From: Delphinapterus leucas
Taxonomy: Eukaryota > Chordata > Mammalia > Artiodactyla > Monodontidae
NCBI RefSeq assembly: GCF_002288925.2
Contig: NW_022098004.1
Coordinates: 12,734,603 to 12,798,602, forward strand
Direction: 5' to 3'
DNA: 64,000 nucleotides
Shown one piece after another: positions 44,560 through 57,461 of this stretch. Within the stretch, counting starts at the first letter, position 1. Each line of letters starts with the position of its first letter. The translations under genes and the position numbers were made by a program. The notes below the pieces were generated by a model, which did not search any database, was not told where the DNA came from, and was given only the letters and a program-made list of their open reading frames with translations.

Positions 44560-45190
44560 ACACTAATAGGCCACTTCTAACATTACCACACACATGTAAT
44601 GTATGTGCAGCCATCACTAGAGTCAATTCTAGAACCTTTTCATTATCCCAAAAAGAAACTTTGAATCCCTTAAGGGTCACCCCAGTCCCTAAGTCCCCCA
44701 TTCCTCCAGCCCTGGGCAAACACTGATCTACTTTCTGTCTATAAATTTGCCTGTTCTGGACAGTTCATATAAATGGAATTATATGTGTGTTCTTTTGTAA
44801 CTGACGTCTTTCACTTAGTATATTTTCAGGGATCATACATGTTGTAGCATGTATCAGTACTTCATTTCTTCTTATTGCCAAATAATATTCCATTACATGT
44901 ATATACCATGTTTTATTTATTCATACATCAGTCATTGGACATTGGGACTGTTTCCACTTTTTGGCCATTATGAATAATGCTGCTATGAACATTCTGTGCA
45001 AATTTTGTGTGGATATATATTTTTTCATTTTTCTTGGATATATACCTAGGAACTGAATGACTGGATCATATTGTAAATTTTTTTCTTAATTAATACACTT
45101 TATCTTTTAGAGCAATTTTAGGTTCATAGCAAAATTGAGTGCAGAGTACATATACCCCTGTCCCCACACCTTTACAACCTTCCCCATATT
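44560..45190 (-). mobile_element. Old L1 3' fragment
   Basis: Antisense 'gcagccatcactagagtcaa', 'cccagtccctaagtccccca', 'aataatattccattacatgt' and 'atgaataatgctgctatgaa'. Confidence 0.85.
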
Positions 45191-45533
45191 AGTGGTTTTT
45201 TAAACTTAAATATTATGCTGTAGACTTCTGGTTCTGCAGTGTGATGACCAGGATAACTTGGAAACCCTCCTGCTACAAACACCTGGTTATACTGTATATG
45301 ATATAATTAGCATACTTAATAATGAATAGCTAAGCTAACAAGAAAGAAAGGACATTGCACCAAGTTCATGAGCAGGTGCTACGGCTGTCCTGGGAGTTTG
45401 CCAGTTTCTGCAGTAACCCAAGCAGATGAGAACTTGGCCCTACAAGAAGTGGGAGTTAAATGCCAGAGAATGCTCTACATTACACCAGATTCCTTATTTG
45501 AAAGGTTGGACTAGAAAACAATCACCTACTCTT

Positions 45534-45908
45534 TTTTTTTAATTTTTTTAATTTTATGTTTTTGGCTGAGTTGGGTCTTTGTTGCTGTATGCAGGCTTTC
45601 TCTAGTTGCGGCGAGCGGGGGCTACTCTTCATTGCGGTGCATGGGCTTCTCACTGTGGTGGCTTCTCTTGTTGTGGAGCACGGGCTCTAGGTGCGCAGGC
45701 TTCAGTAGTTGTGGCACACGGGCTCAGTAGTTGTGGCACATGGGCTCAGTAGTTGTGGCTTGTGGGCTCTAGAGCGCAGGCTCAGTAGTTGTGGCGCACG
45801 GACTTAGTTGCTCCGCGGCATGTGGGATCTTCCCGGAGCAGGGCTCGAACCTGTGTCCCCTGCATTGGCAGGCAGATTCTTAACCACTGTGCCACCAGGG
45901 AAGCCCCC
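45534..45908 (-). mobile_element. tRNA-derived SINE, CHR-2-like, antisense, expanded
   Basis: 375 bp, T-tail to 'gtgccaccagggaagccc', with an internal block repeated several times ('ggctcagtagttgtggcaca'). A 14-bp duplication 'aatcacctactctt' lies at 45520-45533 and 45909-45922. Confidence 0.97.
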
Positions 45909-46004
45909 AATCACCTACTCTTAAAAGGAAACAACAGATATCTGTATCTGGACTTTGGGTCAGTGGGAAAATGTTCCTGTTAGAACATTTTTCACACTAA
46001 CAGT

Positions 46005-47930
46005 CTTGTATTGAGGTATAATTTAGGGTACACAAATGTGAAGTCTGTACCTTGATGACCAGCACCCAGATCAGGATAAAGAGCCTTGTCCTCACTCCCA
46101 AAAGTTCCCTGGTCCCTTTACCCAGAGGAAATGATTCTTCTGCTTCCATCATTGAAGTTTAGTTTGCCTGTGCTTGAACTTCATCTAAATAGAGCCATCC
46201 AGCATGTACTATTTTATGTCTGGCTTATTTTGCTCAACTTAACGTTTTTGAAATTGATCCACGTGGTTGCATGGATCAGTAGTTCCATGGTATGAAAATA
46301 ATATAATTTGCTTATTCATACTCCTGTTGATGGACATTTGGATTATTTCCAGTTTTTATTTTATTATATGTAGACCTACACATACAAGTCTTTTTTTTTT
46401 TAATTTCATACAAGTCTTTTTATGGACATGTGTATTAATTTCTCTACCCAAGGAGTAGAATCCCTGGGTCATAGGATACGTGCGTGTTTAATTTTATTAG
46501 AATTGCCAAAAAGTCTGTCCCTGTGGTTATGCCGTGTTATACTCTTCCAGCAACGTTTCAGAGTTCTCGCTGCTCCACATCCTCTCCAAAACTTGGTGTT
46601 TTTAGTCTTTTCAGCTTTAGCCATTGTGGTGGGTGTGTAGTGTTATCTCATTGTGCTTTAATTTGTGCTTCCATGGTGATGACTAATGATGGTGAACAGC
46701 TTTTGTGTGCTAATTGACCACTTGGATATCTTCTTTGGTGATTTGCCTGTTCTAGTATTTTGTCCAGTTTTTTTTTAGACTGTGTTTTTTATTATCTATT
46801 TGTGGTAGTTCTTTATCAATTCTTATTGCAAACCCTTTGCTGGGTGTATGTATTGATTTTCTCCTAATCTATGGCTTATCTTTGTCCCTCTTTAATGATT
46901 TTCAATTTTCAGCAGTTTTTAATTTTGATGCAGTTCAGTTTATCACTTTTTAAGTGTTAGGGTTAGTGCTTCTGTGTCCTGTCTAAAAAAAATCTCTGCC
47001 TATCCCAAGGTCATGAAAATATCCTGTGTTTTCTCTTAAAAATTTATAGATGTAAATTCCTCATCTAAGGTCTGTAATTAATCTCAAAGTAATTTTTGTG
47101 AGGTTTTTTTTTTTCAGGAGAGATATATAGTTGTTATATATATAGCACCATTTATGGAAAAGATTTTGCTCTTGTTGAATTTGCATTGATACCTTTGTTG
47201 AAAATCAATTGACTATGTTTTGGATCTATTTCTGGCCTCTATTTTTTTCTTTGGTTTATTGGTCTCTCCTTATGCCAACACTACACTGTTAATGTAGGTT
47301 TACATAGTAAGTCTTCAAATCTGGTAATGTTAAGTCCTGTAACTTTATTATTCTCATTCAGGATTGTGTTGGCTACTCTAGATCTTTTGCATTTCTGAAA
47401 AGATAGAAATCAGCTTACTGGTTCCTACAGAAAAAAGCCTGCTCATATTTTGATTGGAGTTGTGTTGATTCTATAGATCAACTTGGAGAAAATTGACACC
47501 TTAACAATCTGGAATCTTCTAGTCTATTAACACGGTGTATTTCTCTATTGTTTTGAATCTTTAATTTCTCTCAGCAATATTTTGTATTTTCCATGCACTT
47601 TTTTTTTTTAATGGGTTCCTAGGTATTGCATGTGTTTTGGTTTTTTTTGTTTTTTTGCGGTACGCGGCCCTGTCACTCTTGTGGCCTCTCCCATTGCGGA
47701 GCACAGGCTCCGGATGCGCAGGCTCAGCCGCCATGGCTCACGGGCCCAGCCGCTCCGCGGCATGTGGGATCTTCCCAGACCGGGGCACGAACCCGTGTCC
47801 CCTGCATTGGCAGGCGGACTCTCAACCACTGCACCACCAGGGAAGCCCGGTATTGCATGTGTTTTGATGCTATCGTAAATGCAATTTTATTATTTTCCAA
47901 ATGTTTGTTTTTAATATATGGAAATACAGT
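46005..47930 (-). mobile_element. Long old L1 fragment, interrupted by a CHR-1 SINE
   Basis: Antisense L1M sequence with 'cttgtattgaggtataattt', 'gttgatggacatttggatta', 'catttatggaaaagattttg' and 'tggcctctatttttttcttt', spanning 3' UTR and ORF2 end. Interrupted at 47640-47848. Confidence 0.85.
47640..47848 (-). mobile_element. CHR-1 SINE inside an L1
   Basis: 'tgcggtacgcggccctgtca' to 'gcaccaccagggaagcc'. A perfect 18-bp duplication 'ggtattgcatgtgttttg' lies at 47622-47639 and 47849-47866. Confidence 0.98.
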
Positions 47931-48214
47931 AGATTATTGTAGATTGACCTTGTATCTAAATTCACTTATTAGTTTAAGTAATTTATGGACTCCTTTGAAT
48001 TTTCTTTGTATATAGTCATAGAAACATTCTCCGCTTCTGCAGATAAAGCATTTTTCAGTTCTGAAAGTGCTCTTTGATTCCTTTTTGGAGTTTCCATTTT
48101 TTCCCCATTTTATCCATCTTTTTCTCCTGATTTCATCAAGCGCTAAGAGTGGCATCACTTAGAACTATGGAAAGATCCAAGCCAGTATGGTTAATTGTGC
48201 CTTTTCAACCACAG

Positions 48215-48368
48215 ATCTCTGTCAGCTTTGTCTGCCTATCATACTGGCTTGATTGCGCCCATGAAGATCCGCACAGAGGCCCCTGGGAACCTCCGTTTGT
48301 ACAGCGGGAGCCCCACGCGCAGTGAGAAGGAGCAGGTCTCCATCAGCTCCTTCTACTACAAGGAGCGG
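48215..48368 (+). CDS. WDR59: WDR59 window exon 17, residues ~571-622
   Basis: 154 nt, acceptor 'ttcaaccacag', donor 'gtaagc'. It reads (R)SLSALSAYHTGLIAPMKIR, TEAPGNLRLYSGSPTRSEKE, QVSISSFYYKER. It is Ser-rich and ends at phase 0 before the 9-kb intron. SGSPTRSEK is a likely phosphorylation region (inference). Confidence 0.97.
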
Positions 48369-51300
48369 GTAAGCGGCTGATCCACGGCCTTTGATTCTTA
48401 TCCCTTCCCCAGATTCTTGTCCTTGGCCTCCCTGCCTGCCATGCACAGCAGCTAAATTAGTGATCCCCCTGTGGTCTTTCCCTTTCATACTTAGTGTGTT
48501 AGAGAAAGACCGTTGCTTTGTTCCTTTTGGTTGGTTTTTAACTACTGTAAATTATATAGGAGGGGGAGGGGTGGTTGGTTGTTATAATCCGTACTCTTCC
48601 CTCCCCTTTAACCCTGTCCTGTGATCCCCATACATGAAGTCGATTCCCATCCTCTGAGATAGAATCACGTAGCTTCAGGTCTTCCTGGGTATTCTGATGT
48701 TTGTCACCAAATTAAGGGATGCTTCAGAAGGCTTGGGATCCTGATATATTTGGAACTTCATAGTTGTGGGAAGTTTTCAAGTTGACCTCTAAGAGGTTTT
48801 ATACTTTTACAAAGTCTGCACCGAAGTACCCATTTGAATGGACTGGTTTATACAAAAATCACCTGAAACTGTCATTCTGTTCCTGGGTTCTTAAGGAACT
48901 CATCGTCCCTACAGTAGCTATTAAGCTGTCAGAAGCCTTTGGTGACGACCGTGTAGAGAATATCGGCAGAGCATGGGAATGATTCTGAGAACTTTCTGTG
49001 TTATCAGGTTGAGTCTGGCTTAAACTTTTAACTGACATGATGTATTAACTGGTTACCACTGAGCTACTCACAAACTCAGTCCTTAGGAATTCTTTGTTGC
49101 TCTCTCCCACTAATTGAGAAATGATGGATTGCCTATAATTAAAATTTGGTTTTTTGTTAAAAATTGAGTTATTTAAAATAAAACCCCAATTTCCAGCAGG
49201 TGTTGGAGGTGTCTTCACTTTGATTGCAGTGTAGTGTCTAACCTTCCTGGTTTGCATGATGTTGGCTGTCGCTGACTTTGTCAGGTCTTAGGGTTGTATG
49301 TGACAAATGAGTGGCAGGAACTGATGCTTGAGGCATGACCAGTCTTGGGCAAAACCTTCAGTCAAATAGGGAAAATGATTTTTTGGTTGCCTTTCTGGCC
49401 AGCTCCATAGTCCCTTTCTTTGCATCTCTGACAGAGTTCTCCACCCCACCGCTGCCTCCCCCCACCCCGCCCTGTCCTGCACCTGTCACAGAACTTCTTA
49501 GAACACTTTTATCTTCCCAAGTCCTTTACATTCAAAAAAAAATTTTTTTTTCTTTTTCTGCAAGCTAGCAGGTAACTGGTGAGAAGCTTTGATAAACTGG
49601 TTGGAACTAAGGCATTTTATTATTGATGTAGTAGCTAAACAAACTCAAGGTTGAATAAATGTGGGAATTTTCTTTAGCACCAGAGCCAGGTTGAGGAGAC
49701 CTGTTAGTCAAAGAGGCAGTTCTGAATTCCCCTTTGCATCATGCCCCGTGCTTCTCGTGCTTGGGTTCAGATTGGGCAGCATAGCTGGGACTTGCACTTT
49801 TGACCCTGTGATAGTGTGTAAAGGTCGTGTTTCATCAAAATAACTCCAGTTCCAAGAAGGAGGCTCTCCTAATGCAGAAGCATTTGTAAGGCCTACATTT
49901 ATATTTTTGATGGTCTGGACTCTCTTTTATGACAAACACACTGTAAGCATGAAGAGGGAACAAAGGCACATAGATAATTAGCTCTTATCAGTCAGGATAT
50001 GCTGGGGCGTGGAGGAAGGATTGTGATATTTCACTTTGGGGTGATTCCCAGTGTGCTGCTTCTCCCCAGAAAACAGGCCATTGTAGTCCCCTAGAATGAC
50101 ATAGTAAGTGGTCTCTGAATTGTATTTCAGACAGTGAGCGAATAAAGTGGGGGGAGGTAGTTTTATTATAATTTCATATGAAACTTTTGTATTGATGTAT
50201 AGCCTATGTGCAGAAAAGTTCACAAATCATAGGTCTATAATTCAGTCAATTAGCAATCACAGGAAATAGACTGTTCCAAGACATAGACTATTCCAAGAAC
50301 CCTAGAAGCCGTGGGGGAGGGAGGCACATTTTAATGTATGACACATAGTAATTATTAGGTTAAATCATATGAAACTGCTGATGTTTGAGCATTTTTGACC
50401 TTAAGAAAAAGTTTCACATGGTTCAGCCTAGTAAGAAGTTAAAATCAGTTATCAATAACTGGTCAGTCAGTTATTTTGTGATGAATCTAAAATAAACTTG
50501 TAAACTCTCCTTGAAGCTTGTTCGTGTCCATTCCATTTACATACAGCATGGGGAAGGAATTACAGGAATGATATATGGCCATCTTATTTTCCTCACAGAG
50601 GACGATAACAGTTTTATCCCTCGAGAAGTATTTTCTGATGCTTGGGTGTCTAGTTTCAAATGTCAAATAATATCACTTCTATTACTTTTGTCCTGGAAAC
50701 GATTCCAGTGTACTAAATTTCTCTGTGCTTAAGTCTTCATTTTCAGCCCAAATTTTATCTCCTGCGTACTTTTATTCTTGTTTAGATCTCTACCCCTGAG
50801 AGCTTTAAATGAGTAAGAAGAAAGGAAAAGAATATAACTGCATTAAAGTATAACAATGAAAGAATTATAGAGTATTTTGGAGATTGCAGAAATATCTTCC
50901 TAGAGCCGTTGGGGACTAATACTCATTTTTCTTGTTTTTGTGTTTTTACCCTGCCCTACTTAGGTCATCTTGTTATATCACCCAGAGGTTCTCCAGATGG
51001 AATTCCAGTGTTTGCTCTTAAAATTTTTTTAAATGTGAGAGATGTAAAAATAAATTAATAAAACCATTAAATTTCATATAAGAAGTTAGAAAGCACAGAG
51101 AGATGCTAACATTCATTTGGTAACTGGGCCATCTATTAATAGCTGATGAAATATTGTTTATTCTTAGGGTAAATCAGAAGGCCCAGGACTTAAGATAAAT
51201 ATCAGGCATTGCCCTGTAAACATTTTAAAAATTTTGCAGCTTCCCACATTCACTTCAGTTGACATCACTAAAATAGCTTTAGTGTGAATAACTGAGGAGG

Positions 51301-51623
51301 CCTTGAAGTTAATAGAGTAATTTCTGATTTCGTGAAACAGTGTTGTATGCTCCCAGTTTCACACTGATGCTCCCGTGGTTAGCGAGAGCCCTGGGGAGCA
51401 TCACCCTTCAGTTCTCTCAGGCTCTCACTTCCTCGTGGCACCACTCTGAGGATGGTCCTGCAGTCCCAAGGTCAAGACTTCAGTTTCCCTGGCGCCCCCC
51501 CAGCCACACACCAAAAACAATTCGGTGTTGAATCTCTTGAGGAACTTCTTCCTTTTTAGGAATGAGAAGCTTCTCGCACATACGTATGCTTTTGAAGGGG
51601 AAGCAGAGTTCTCCACCTGTTTC

Positions 51624-51756
51624 CTTTTTTTCGGCTGCGCTGGCCTGTGTGGGTCTTAGCGCAGCATGTGGGATCCTAGTTCCCGACCAGGGATGGAACC
51701 CACATCCCCTGCATTGGAAGCGTGGAGTCTTAACCTCTGGACCGCCAGGGAAGTCC
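51624..51756 (-). mobile_element. tRNA-derived SINE (short CHR-type), antisense
   Basis: 'ttttttcggctgcgctggcc' to 'accgccagggaagtcc'. A 13-bp duplication 'ctccacctgtttc' lies at 51611-51623 and 51757-51769. Confidence 0.97.
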
Positions 51757-54700
51757 CTCCACCTGTTTCTTACGATCTTAATTCTTGTAAGAGAACCACA
51801 AATCTCCGTCGTAGTTCCTCTGTCAGAGCTGTGTGGATGTCAGCCTCCTGATACCTTGAAACGTGTTTTGGACTAAAGGACAACGGCATTGAAGCTGTGT
51901 ATGGAGTGTGATGGGTTGGGAGGGGGGTGAGGGAATCTAAATACTGCTGTGCTGAGTTTCAGATTTTTCAGTCATTCCCATCCCAATTTTCCAGTATATT
52001 ATGGTACCTTTGAATCCATCAGATGTATGGGAAGCTTTCATTTTATTCTATATTTTTTCCCTTTTAATTTTCTTGGTGTTTTTCTTCCCTCCTCGTGGGT
52101 GTAACGTTTTCACGCACAGATGTCTCCTCGCTCTGCCCGGCGACGTTGGTCCATACAAGCAATTAACGACTTCCCGGTACTGTGCGCTGTGCAAATGCTC
52201 TTCTTAACTAATCCTGTCTCTGCCCAAAGGCCCAAGAATAAAATGCCACCTGCCTGGCTTTGAGGAACCTGAAATGACAGGCTGGCTGGTTTTCAGGACC
52301 AGCATAATCAATTTCTCACTCTTGGGAGTCAGGCACCAAGGACTGCCTCCTGGTTCTATCAGTTTCAAATGGGTGAATACTGATATCGTTAAGGATTGTG
52401 AATGGACTTCTTTGAAAATGAAGCTGAATGCTGGATTTCTTGGAAAGAACCCCAGTGATAAGCCTTTAGCTCACCTGATTTCACTTGGAGTATTTGTATA
52501 ATTTCATAGAGCTTTCAAAAGCCTACCTTTGGCATGGCGGGGCAGCAGAGGAAGATATAAGAGGCTTCTACCATTTTGTCTCCGTTTTTATCGTCTTGCT
52601 CGAGTTCAAAGAGGGAGGTGCCCACCTGCTTCATTGGCATGACACCGAAGCTAGATTTTAATCCTTTGGGAATTTCCTGGAACAAATTTTTTCCTTGCCA
52701 TCAGTATTTTGCATTGACAATAAAACCTCTGCAATGGACATCTTCTCTTCCTTTTCTCTTGCTTACTCTCTCCTCTTCTGTCTTCCTCTCCCACCCCCTT
52801 TGTGTTTCAGTCGTGCCATGGTGACCTCAGGCTGTGCAAGGCAGCTTTGAGGCTTTTGTGTAAGTTTCATTTGGTGTAAAAAAAAAAAAAAAATTAGGGG
52901 CATAGTCCTATAGCCTTTTCATATAAAAACCGGTTGAAATCAGGAACCTTGATTAGCAAGTTCCACTGCTGCCCAACAACCTGGGGGTGGAGCTGCCTCC
53001 ATGGCCATCTTTCCTCAGAAAGCCTGTCCTACCAACCCAACTGCTGCGTTTCCACGGATTTTTCCAGAAGTCCCTGCTCCTGCTGCTATTTAAAGAGGAA
53101 CTCATTTTGACTCACTGCCCACTCTGATGATAATTATGCATTGTCGACGGGGTTGCTGCGAAGCAGTTGGTGGCTTATTCTTGGGCTGTTTTTACATTTA
53201 ACCCATTTATTGCCATCGATGTTGCCTCCGATTGTAGCAGTAACACTGGTGATTCAGTCGCAAGCTGGCTATTGGTTGTCATTCAGTGCTCTCTGCACCA
53301 GTGCCTCCCCGCTCCCACCGCCCCTCCCTCCCCACCCCGATCCTCCCTGTCCTGTTTCCCGTAATTCCATGAACACCTTCTTGGTCTGTTCAGAGGAGCA
53401 TCCCAGTCTCATCGTGTGATAACTTGTCTGTCTTGCTTTGTCTCTCCTCCCTCGATCCCTGCTCATGGAATCTGTGGGGAAGGGGTGTTTTCTATCGATG
53501 GGGCATTGAGATGACCTAAGAGAAGTGCAGAGTCCTTCACCTCCCAGAGGTACCGATTTTACTGCACAGAAACGTATCCACATTTAAGCCCGTCAGAGTG
53601 GGACTGGAGCAATGCAGGAGGTTTTAGGGGGCTTTGGGGGCCCCTGTGCCCTTTTCTTACCTGGAAAGGTCAGCCACACCTCATCCCGGTGTGTCATTGT
53701 TGTCGTCACCTGACAGGTGCTCAGACTAGAGAGGTTATTCTAAAATCTCCAGCAAGATACTAAGGCAAAGAAATCTTGGGAAGGTGTGGATGAGGTATGA
53801 ACCATTTTTGTTGCCAAAACACTAGAGGAAACACTGCATGCTTCTTAGGGAGCACCTGGGTCCTAGGCCCTGACACCTGATTTGAGATCTACCACATCTT
53901 TGTTTAGGCAGCCTTGTTGGATTTGAATCCGCAGAATAATTTGCCATGAGACAGGTTTACTGAGTGACCTCCATAGCCTGAAGGGGAGATAGTTCATATT
54001 TAAAAGCCATCAACCTCCAAGTTTGAAGAAAAAATATTTTGTGACCCCCCCTTAAAGATTTTTTATAATGTTTTATAGTTATTCCTTGCTGGATTAAATG
54101 AACAAAAACAGCTGTCCCTTAATTGCTTTCACACTTTGATTCTTGGTGGCAGCTATCATTAGGGTGATCCTCTGTTAGGGAATCTCCTTCTACTTTAGGC
54201 TCAAAGGCAGCTTATCGAGGTCCATAAAGCACCACCTGTGCATCAGTACAGATCAAACAGAGAAGCACCTGGAAGCCTGGTGTCTCAAGAAGCTGACAAG
54301 GAAGTCCCAGGAAATACAGACAGTGATTTCTGTAATTCTGTGAAGGGTAGTTGCAGAAAGCTGCCCAGACCACTATCTTCACATTTTCATCAAGGACTTA
54401 TTGATGACTCACACAGGCCCGTTTCTGCCAATCTCTGTCACCCAAGACTGCAAATGGGAGAAGAGCCCTGAGACGTCTCTTTGGACCCTGAATTTTCTTT
54501 TCTCTGGATGTGTCGAATCCTAACAAATCCAAAAAGGAAATTAAATGGCGCGAGGTTCAGGCTCATGAGCCCGACCTGAAACACAGCACCTTGGCCTGAG
54601 CCTGGCGTGTTAAGCCCTGTAGCCACAGGAGCTGCTTGCCTCTGCACGTTGCTCTGGCTCAGCAGTGCTTGGCAGAGGAGTGACTTTAAAAGTGAGTAAT

Positions 54701-54845
54701 TGTAGACAGTGGTGTGTTGGACAGCCCTCACTGGAATCAGATGATCTCCGTATATGCAGAAATGGATCTGTTTTTATATGGACCAAACTATTTACATATT
54801 AACAGGTAGCTTAGTCAGGACTTAAGTTTCCCCCCTTTTTAATCT

Positions 54846-54960
54846 AAAATCATACCCTTAAAAGCAGGTTAACAAGTATGGGCTTAGCAGCCTGAGAACC
54901 TGTGTTCAAAGCTCAGCTCTTAGGAGTGTGGCCTTGAGTAAGCTCACATCCTCACTGGTG
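54846..54960 (+). repeat. MIR fragment
   Basis: 'gcagcctgagaacctgtgtt', 'gctcagctcttaggagtgtg' and 'gccttgagtaagctcacatc' follow the MIR order. Confidence 0.6.
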
Positions 54961-54964
54961 AAGT

Positions 54965-55147
54965 CCAGGGCGTCTCTCATTTCCCAAATACAGGCTCCTC
55001 TCTGGCCATTGTAGGGAAGGCTCTGGGGAAATAAGATAATTGCTCGTGATCTTCTTCCACATCCATTACCCAGGTCCCTCTGCTCAAGTATTTTTGACAT
55101 TCTGAAAATGATCCTTTTTAGAAATATTTCAAGTCTGCTAGGAAAAA
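54965..55147 (+). repeat. Local duplication, copy A
   Basis: Shares 'tacaggctcctct', 'gtagggaaggctctggggaa', 'catccattacccaggtccct' and 'gtatttttgacattct' in the same order and spacing with copy B at 56764-56943, 1.8 kb away. Similarity looks around 80-85 % by eye and stops at both ends. Confidence 0.9.
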
Positions 55148-56763
55148 CATTCTGACATGAGCTAGTCTATTTGCAAATGAACCACTTTGGGCACATGGGC
55201 CTTAATATTATGCTTTCATTGGGTTTGCTTAAAAAGTCAGGCGATTGTGGATGTTTCTAGTGTGGTCTGAAAGCTGTAGACCCCATCCCTCACGAGGTGT
55301 CCATTGGTTTCCACTGTTCAGTTAAACGGATCTGTCGTGAATTGCTCATTGTTGAAGGGCTTCTTATTTTCTCTTTGTAATAAGGAGCCAGAGTCAGTGC
55401 CTGGAACTGTTTTAGAAGCCTTTCAACAAACCTGGAAGACCCAATTAGATGGATCCTATTTGATTCCAGATGGAATCTTTTGAATGTAGATCTTTTCTTT
55501 CTGCCTTTAAAAAAAAAATCCAATACCCTAAATCTCATTGGAGATGACGAATTATGTGGGGCCTTGTGGGTATGTCATTTCCCGGGATTCTTAAACTTCC
55601 AGAAGTCTGGATGAAAGTCACAGTGAAGTGAGTTTATGGACTGATGCCCTCCGTGTTCTAGTTAACCATGTTGTGCTGTCCCATCACTGCAGGGTCGGTG
55701 TATGCTGAGTTACTCTCTGTAAAACCGGTCCTAGCGCTCAGGGCACGTGTGACAGCACAGTCTAATGTCGGTAAACGCTGCCTGGCTCCAGCCCATGCTG
55801 ACAGGCCGTTTTTCTCGTTAGCACGCTCGCCCCTTACTTGCACCCACATCACAGTTCTTCTTTAGAAAATAACCAAGGCCAGCAGAGAATTGAAGGGCTA
55901 CTAGCCCCCAAGAATAGATGCAGTTTCCTCTTGTGTTGCAGAATAATAACTTGTGTATGGATGCATAGTAACTGAACTGCTTCTAAGACCAAATAGGTTA
56001 AGGTTCCAAATCGATAGCATATGTGTTTACAAACTATGATGAACAATTCAAATACTTTAGCTAAACATCTACATTTACCTGCCATGCACTGAGTCCGGGT
56101 GTCCTGGGTTTAGCAGGTTCCATGCCGCTTACTAATCCTATGGGAAGTTACGTGCGTTGGACAACTTTGGGGGTTAGATGGGATGTGAACGGTCAGAAAT
56201 GCCTGGATATAGACCATGACTGATTTATGGAAGAGTGATTGTATCAAAATCACCGGTGGAAAACGAATTTATCTATGAACCATCTAAATAATAATATACT
56301 ATACATGCCCGAGAGTTTATGGACATTTATAATAATTACAGATTTTTAAATTGCACTTTTTCAGTTGACACTTTGCAGTCTCACCTTTTCATTGTCCCCT
56401 GATTAACCTTGTGAGATTGGAACCACAGAGCTTATCATGAGCCCAGAGTTACCAGTGAGCAAAGAGAGAGTGACACAAGCCTGAATTCACCACAAAAAAG
56501 GAATGTGCCTGGGATCGCAGTGAGCCAGGGCATGTGTTAATAAGACCAGTAAGACTTGGTTTTCTGACTCCACATTACAGGGCCCTTTCACTGGTTCCTT
56601 TTGCCTCCTTTGTTAATAAATATGTCGCTTCCCTCCTGAGATGAATCACTTTGGCGACCCCCTTTCTAACTTCTGGCAATAAAATAAAATAGAATATTGC
56701 TCCCTTGGCTGGTCGTCATTTTGAAGATACCAGATGGGGCTACACTCTCATAATTCTCATTTT

Positions 56764-56943
56764 CCAGGACATCTCTCATTTCCCACATACAGGCTCCTCT
56801 GTAGCCATTTGTAGGGAAGGCTCTGGGGAAATAGGATAATTGCTTATAATCTTCCACATCCATTACCCAGGTCCCTCTGCTCAGGTATTTTTGACATTCT
56901 AAATGATCACTTTTAGAGATAATTCAAATCTGCTAGGGAAGAC
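56764..56943 (+). repeat. Local duplication, copy B
   Basis: Direct-orientation partner of copy A at 54965-55147. Short gaps near the centre (fewer bases around 'aatcttccacatcc') distinguish the copies. Confidence 0.9.
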
Positions 56944-57461
56944 AGGGTAATTTTTCTTGAGCTGCTCAGTTTCTGTGTCTGCCTCCCATAGATGAAAGTT
57001 TGCAGATCCCACACTGCTGTGTCTGAATTAAATTTCAACAAATCCAATTTAAATTGTCTGAAAAGGAAAGAAAAAAAAAACTTTAATTAGTTTCAAGCAA
57101 GAATTTTGAACCTAGGGCGGAACCCAACCTTAAAAGTTGCTCTTCTCCCACATTTTTGTGGTCTTTACTAACTTATTGCTGTTCTTTTTTTTTTAAATTC
57201 TGGCTTCAAGGTGTTTTTGAGCACCTGCAGAATGTATATAGCACTGCAGTAGGTGCTTATTTTCCTCTTAGGATTCTGGGCCATGAGCTCAATGCCCTTT
57301 GTCATCCTTTTATTTTCTACAGATGCTGATTCATATAATTGTGGGCATGATGTAATGCAAGGTCTCTGCAAATTACCAATGACCCAACTATGGTGTGCTC
57401 TGCAAATGTAGGTTTCCATTCATCAAAGTCCCCATTAGTTATATCTTGTCATTTCCCCCAG

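Larger units (their letters stand above)
44251..48214 (+). other. WDR59: Intron 44251-48214 (3964 nt)
   Basis: Donor gtgagt, acceptor 'cttttcaaccacag'. Most of it is transposon-derived: L1 fragments (44560-45190, 46005-47930) and SINEs (45534-45908, 47640-47848). I see nothing specific in 45200-45520 or 47935-48210. Confidence 0.85.
48369..57461 (+). other. WDR59: Large repeat-poor intron 48369-57461 (9093 nt)
   Basis: Donor gtaagc, acceptor 'cttgtcatttcccccag'. It holds one clear SINE (51624-51756), one MIR (54846-54960) and a local duplication (54965-55147 and 56764-56943). The rest (48370-51600, 51770-54840, 55150-56760, 56945-57460) shows no element I recognise. The exons on both sides join in frame, so no constitutive coding exon is missing here. 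Confidence 0.85.

Noticed and set aside
48369..57461. A hidden coding exon in the 9-kb intron
   Set aside because: The exons at 48215-48368 (phase 0 end) and 57462 (phase 0 start) join directly and match the known protein with no gap.
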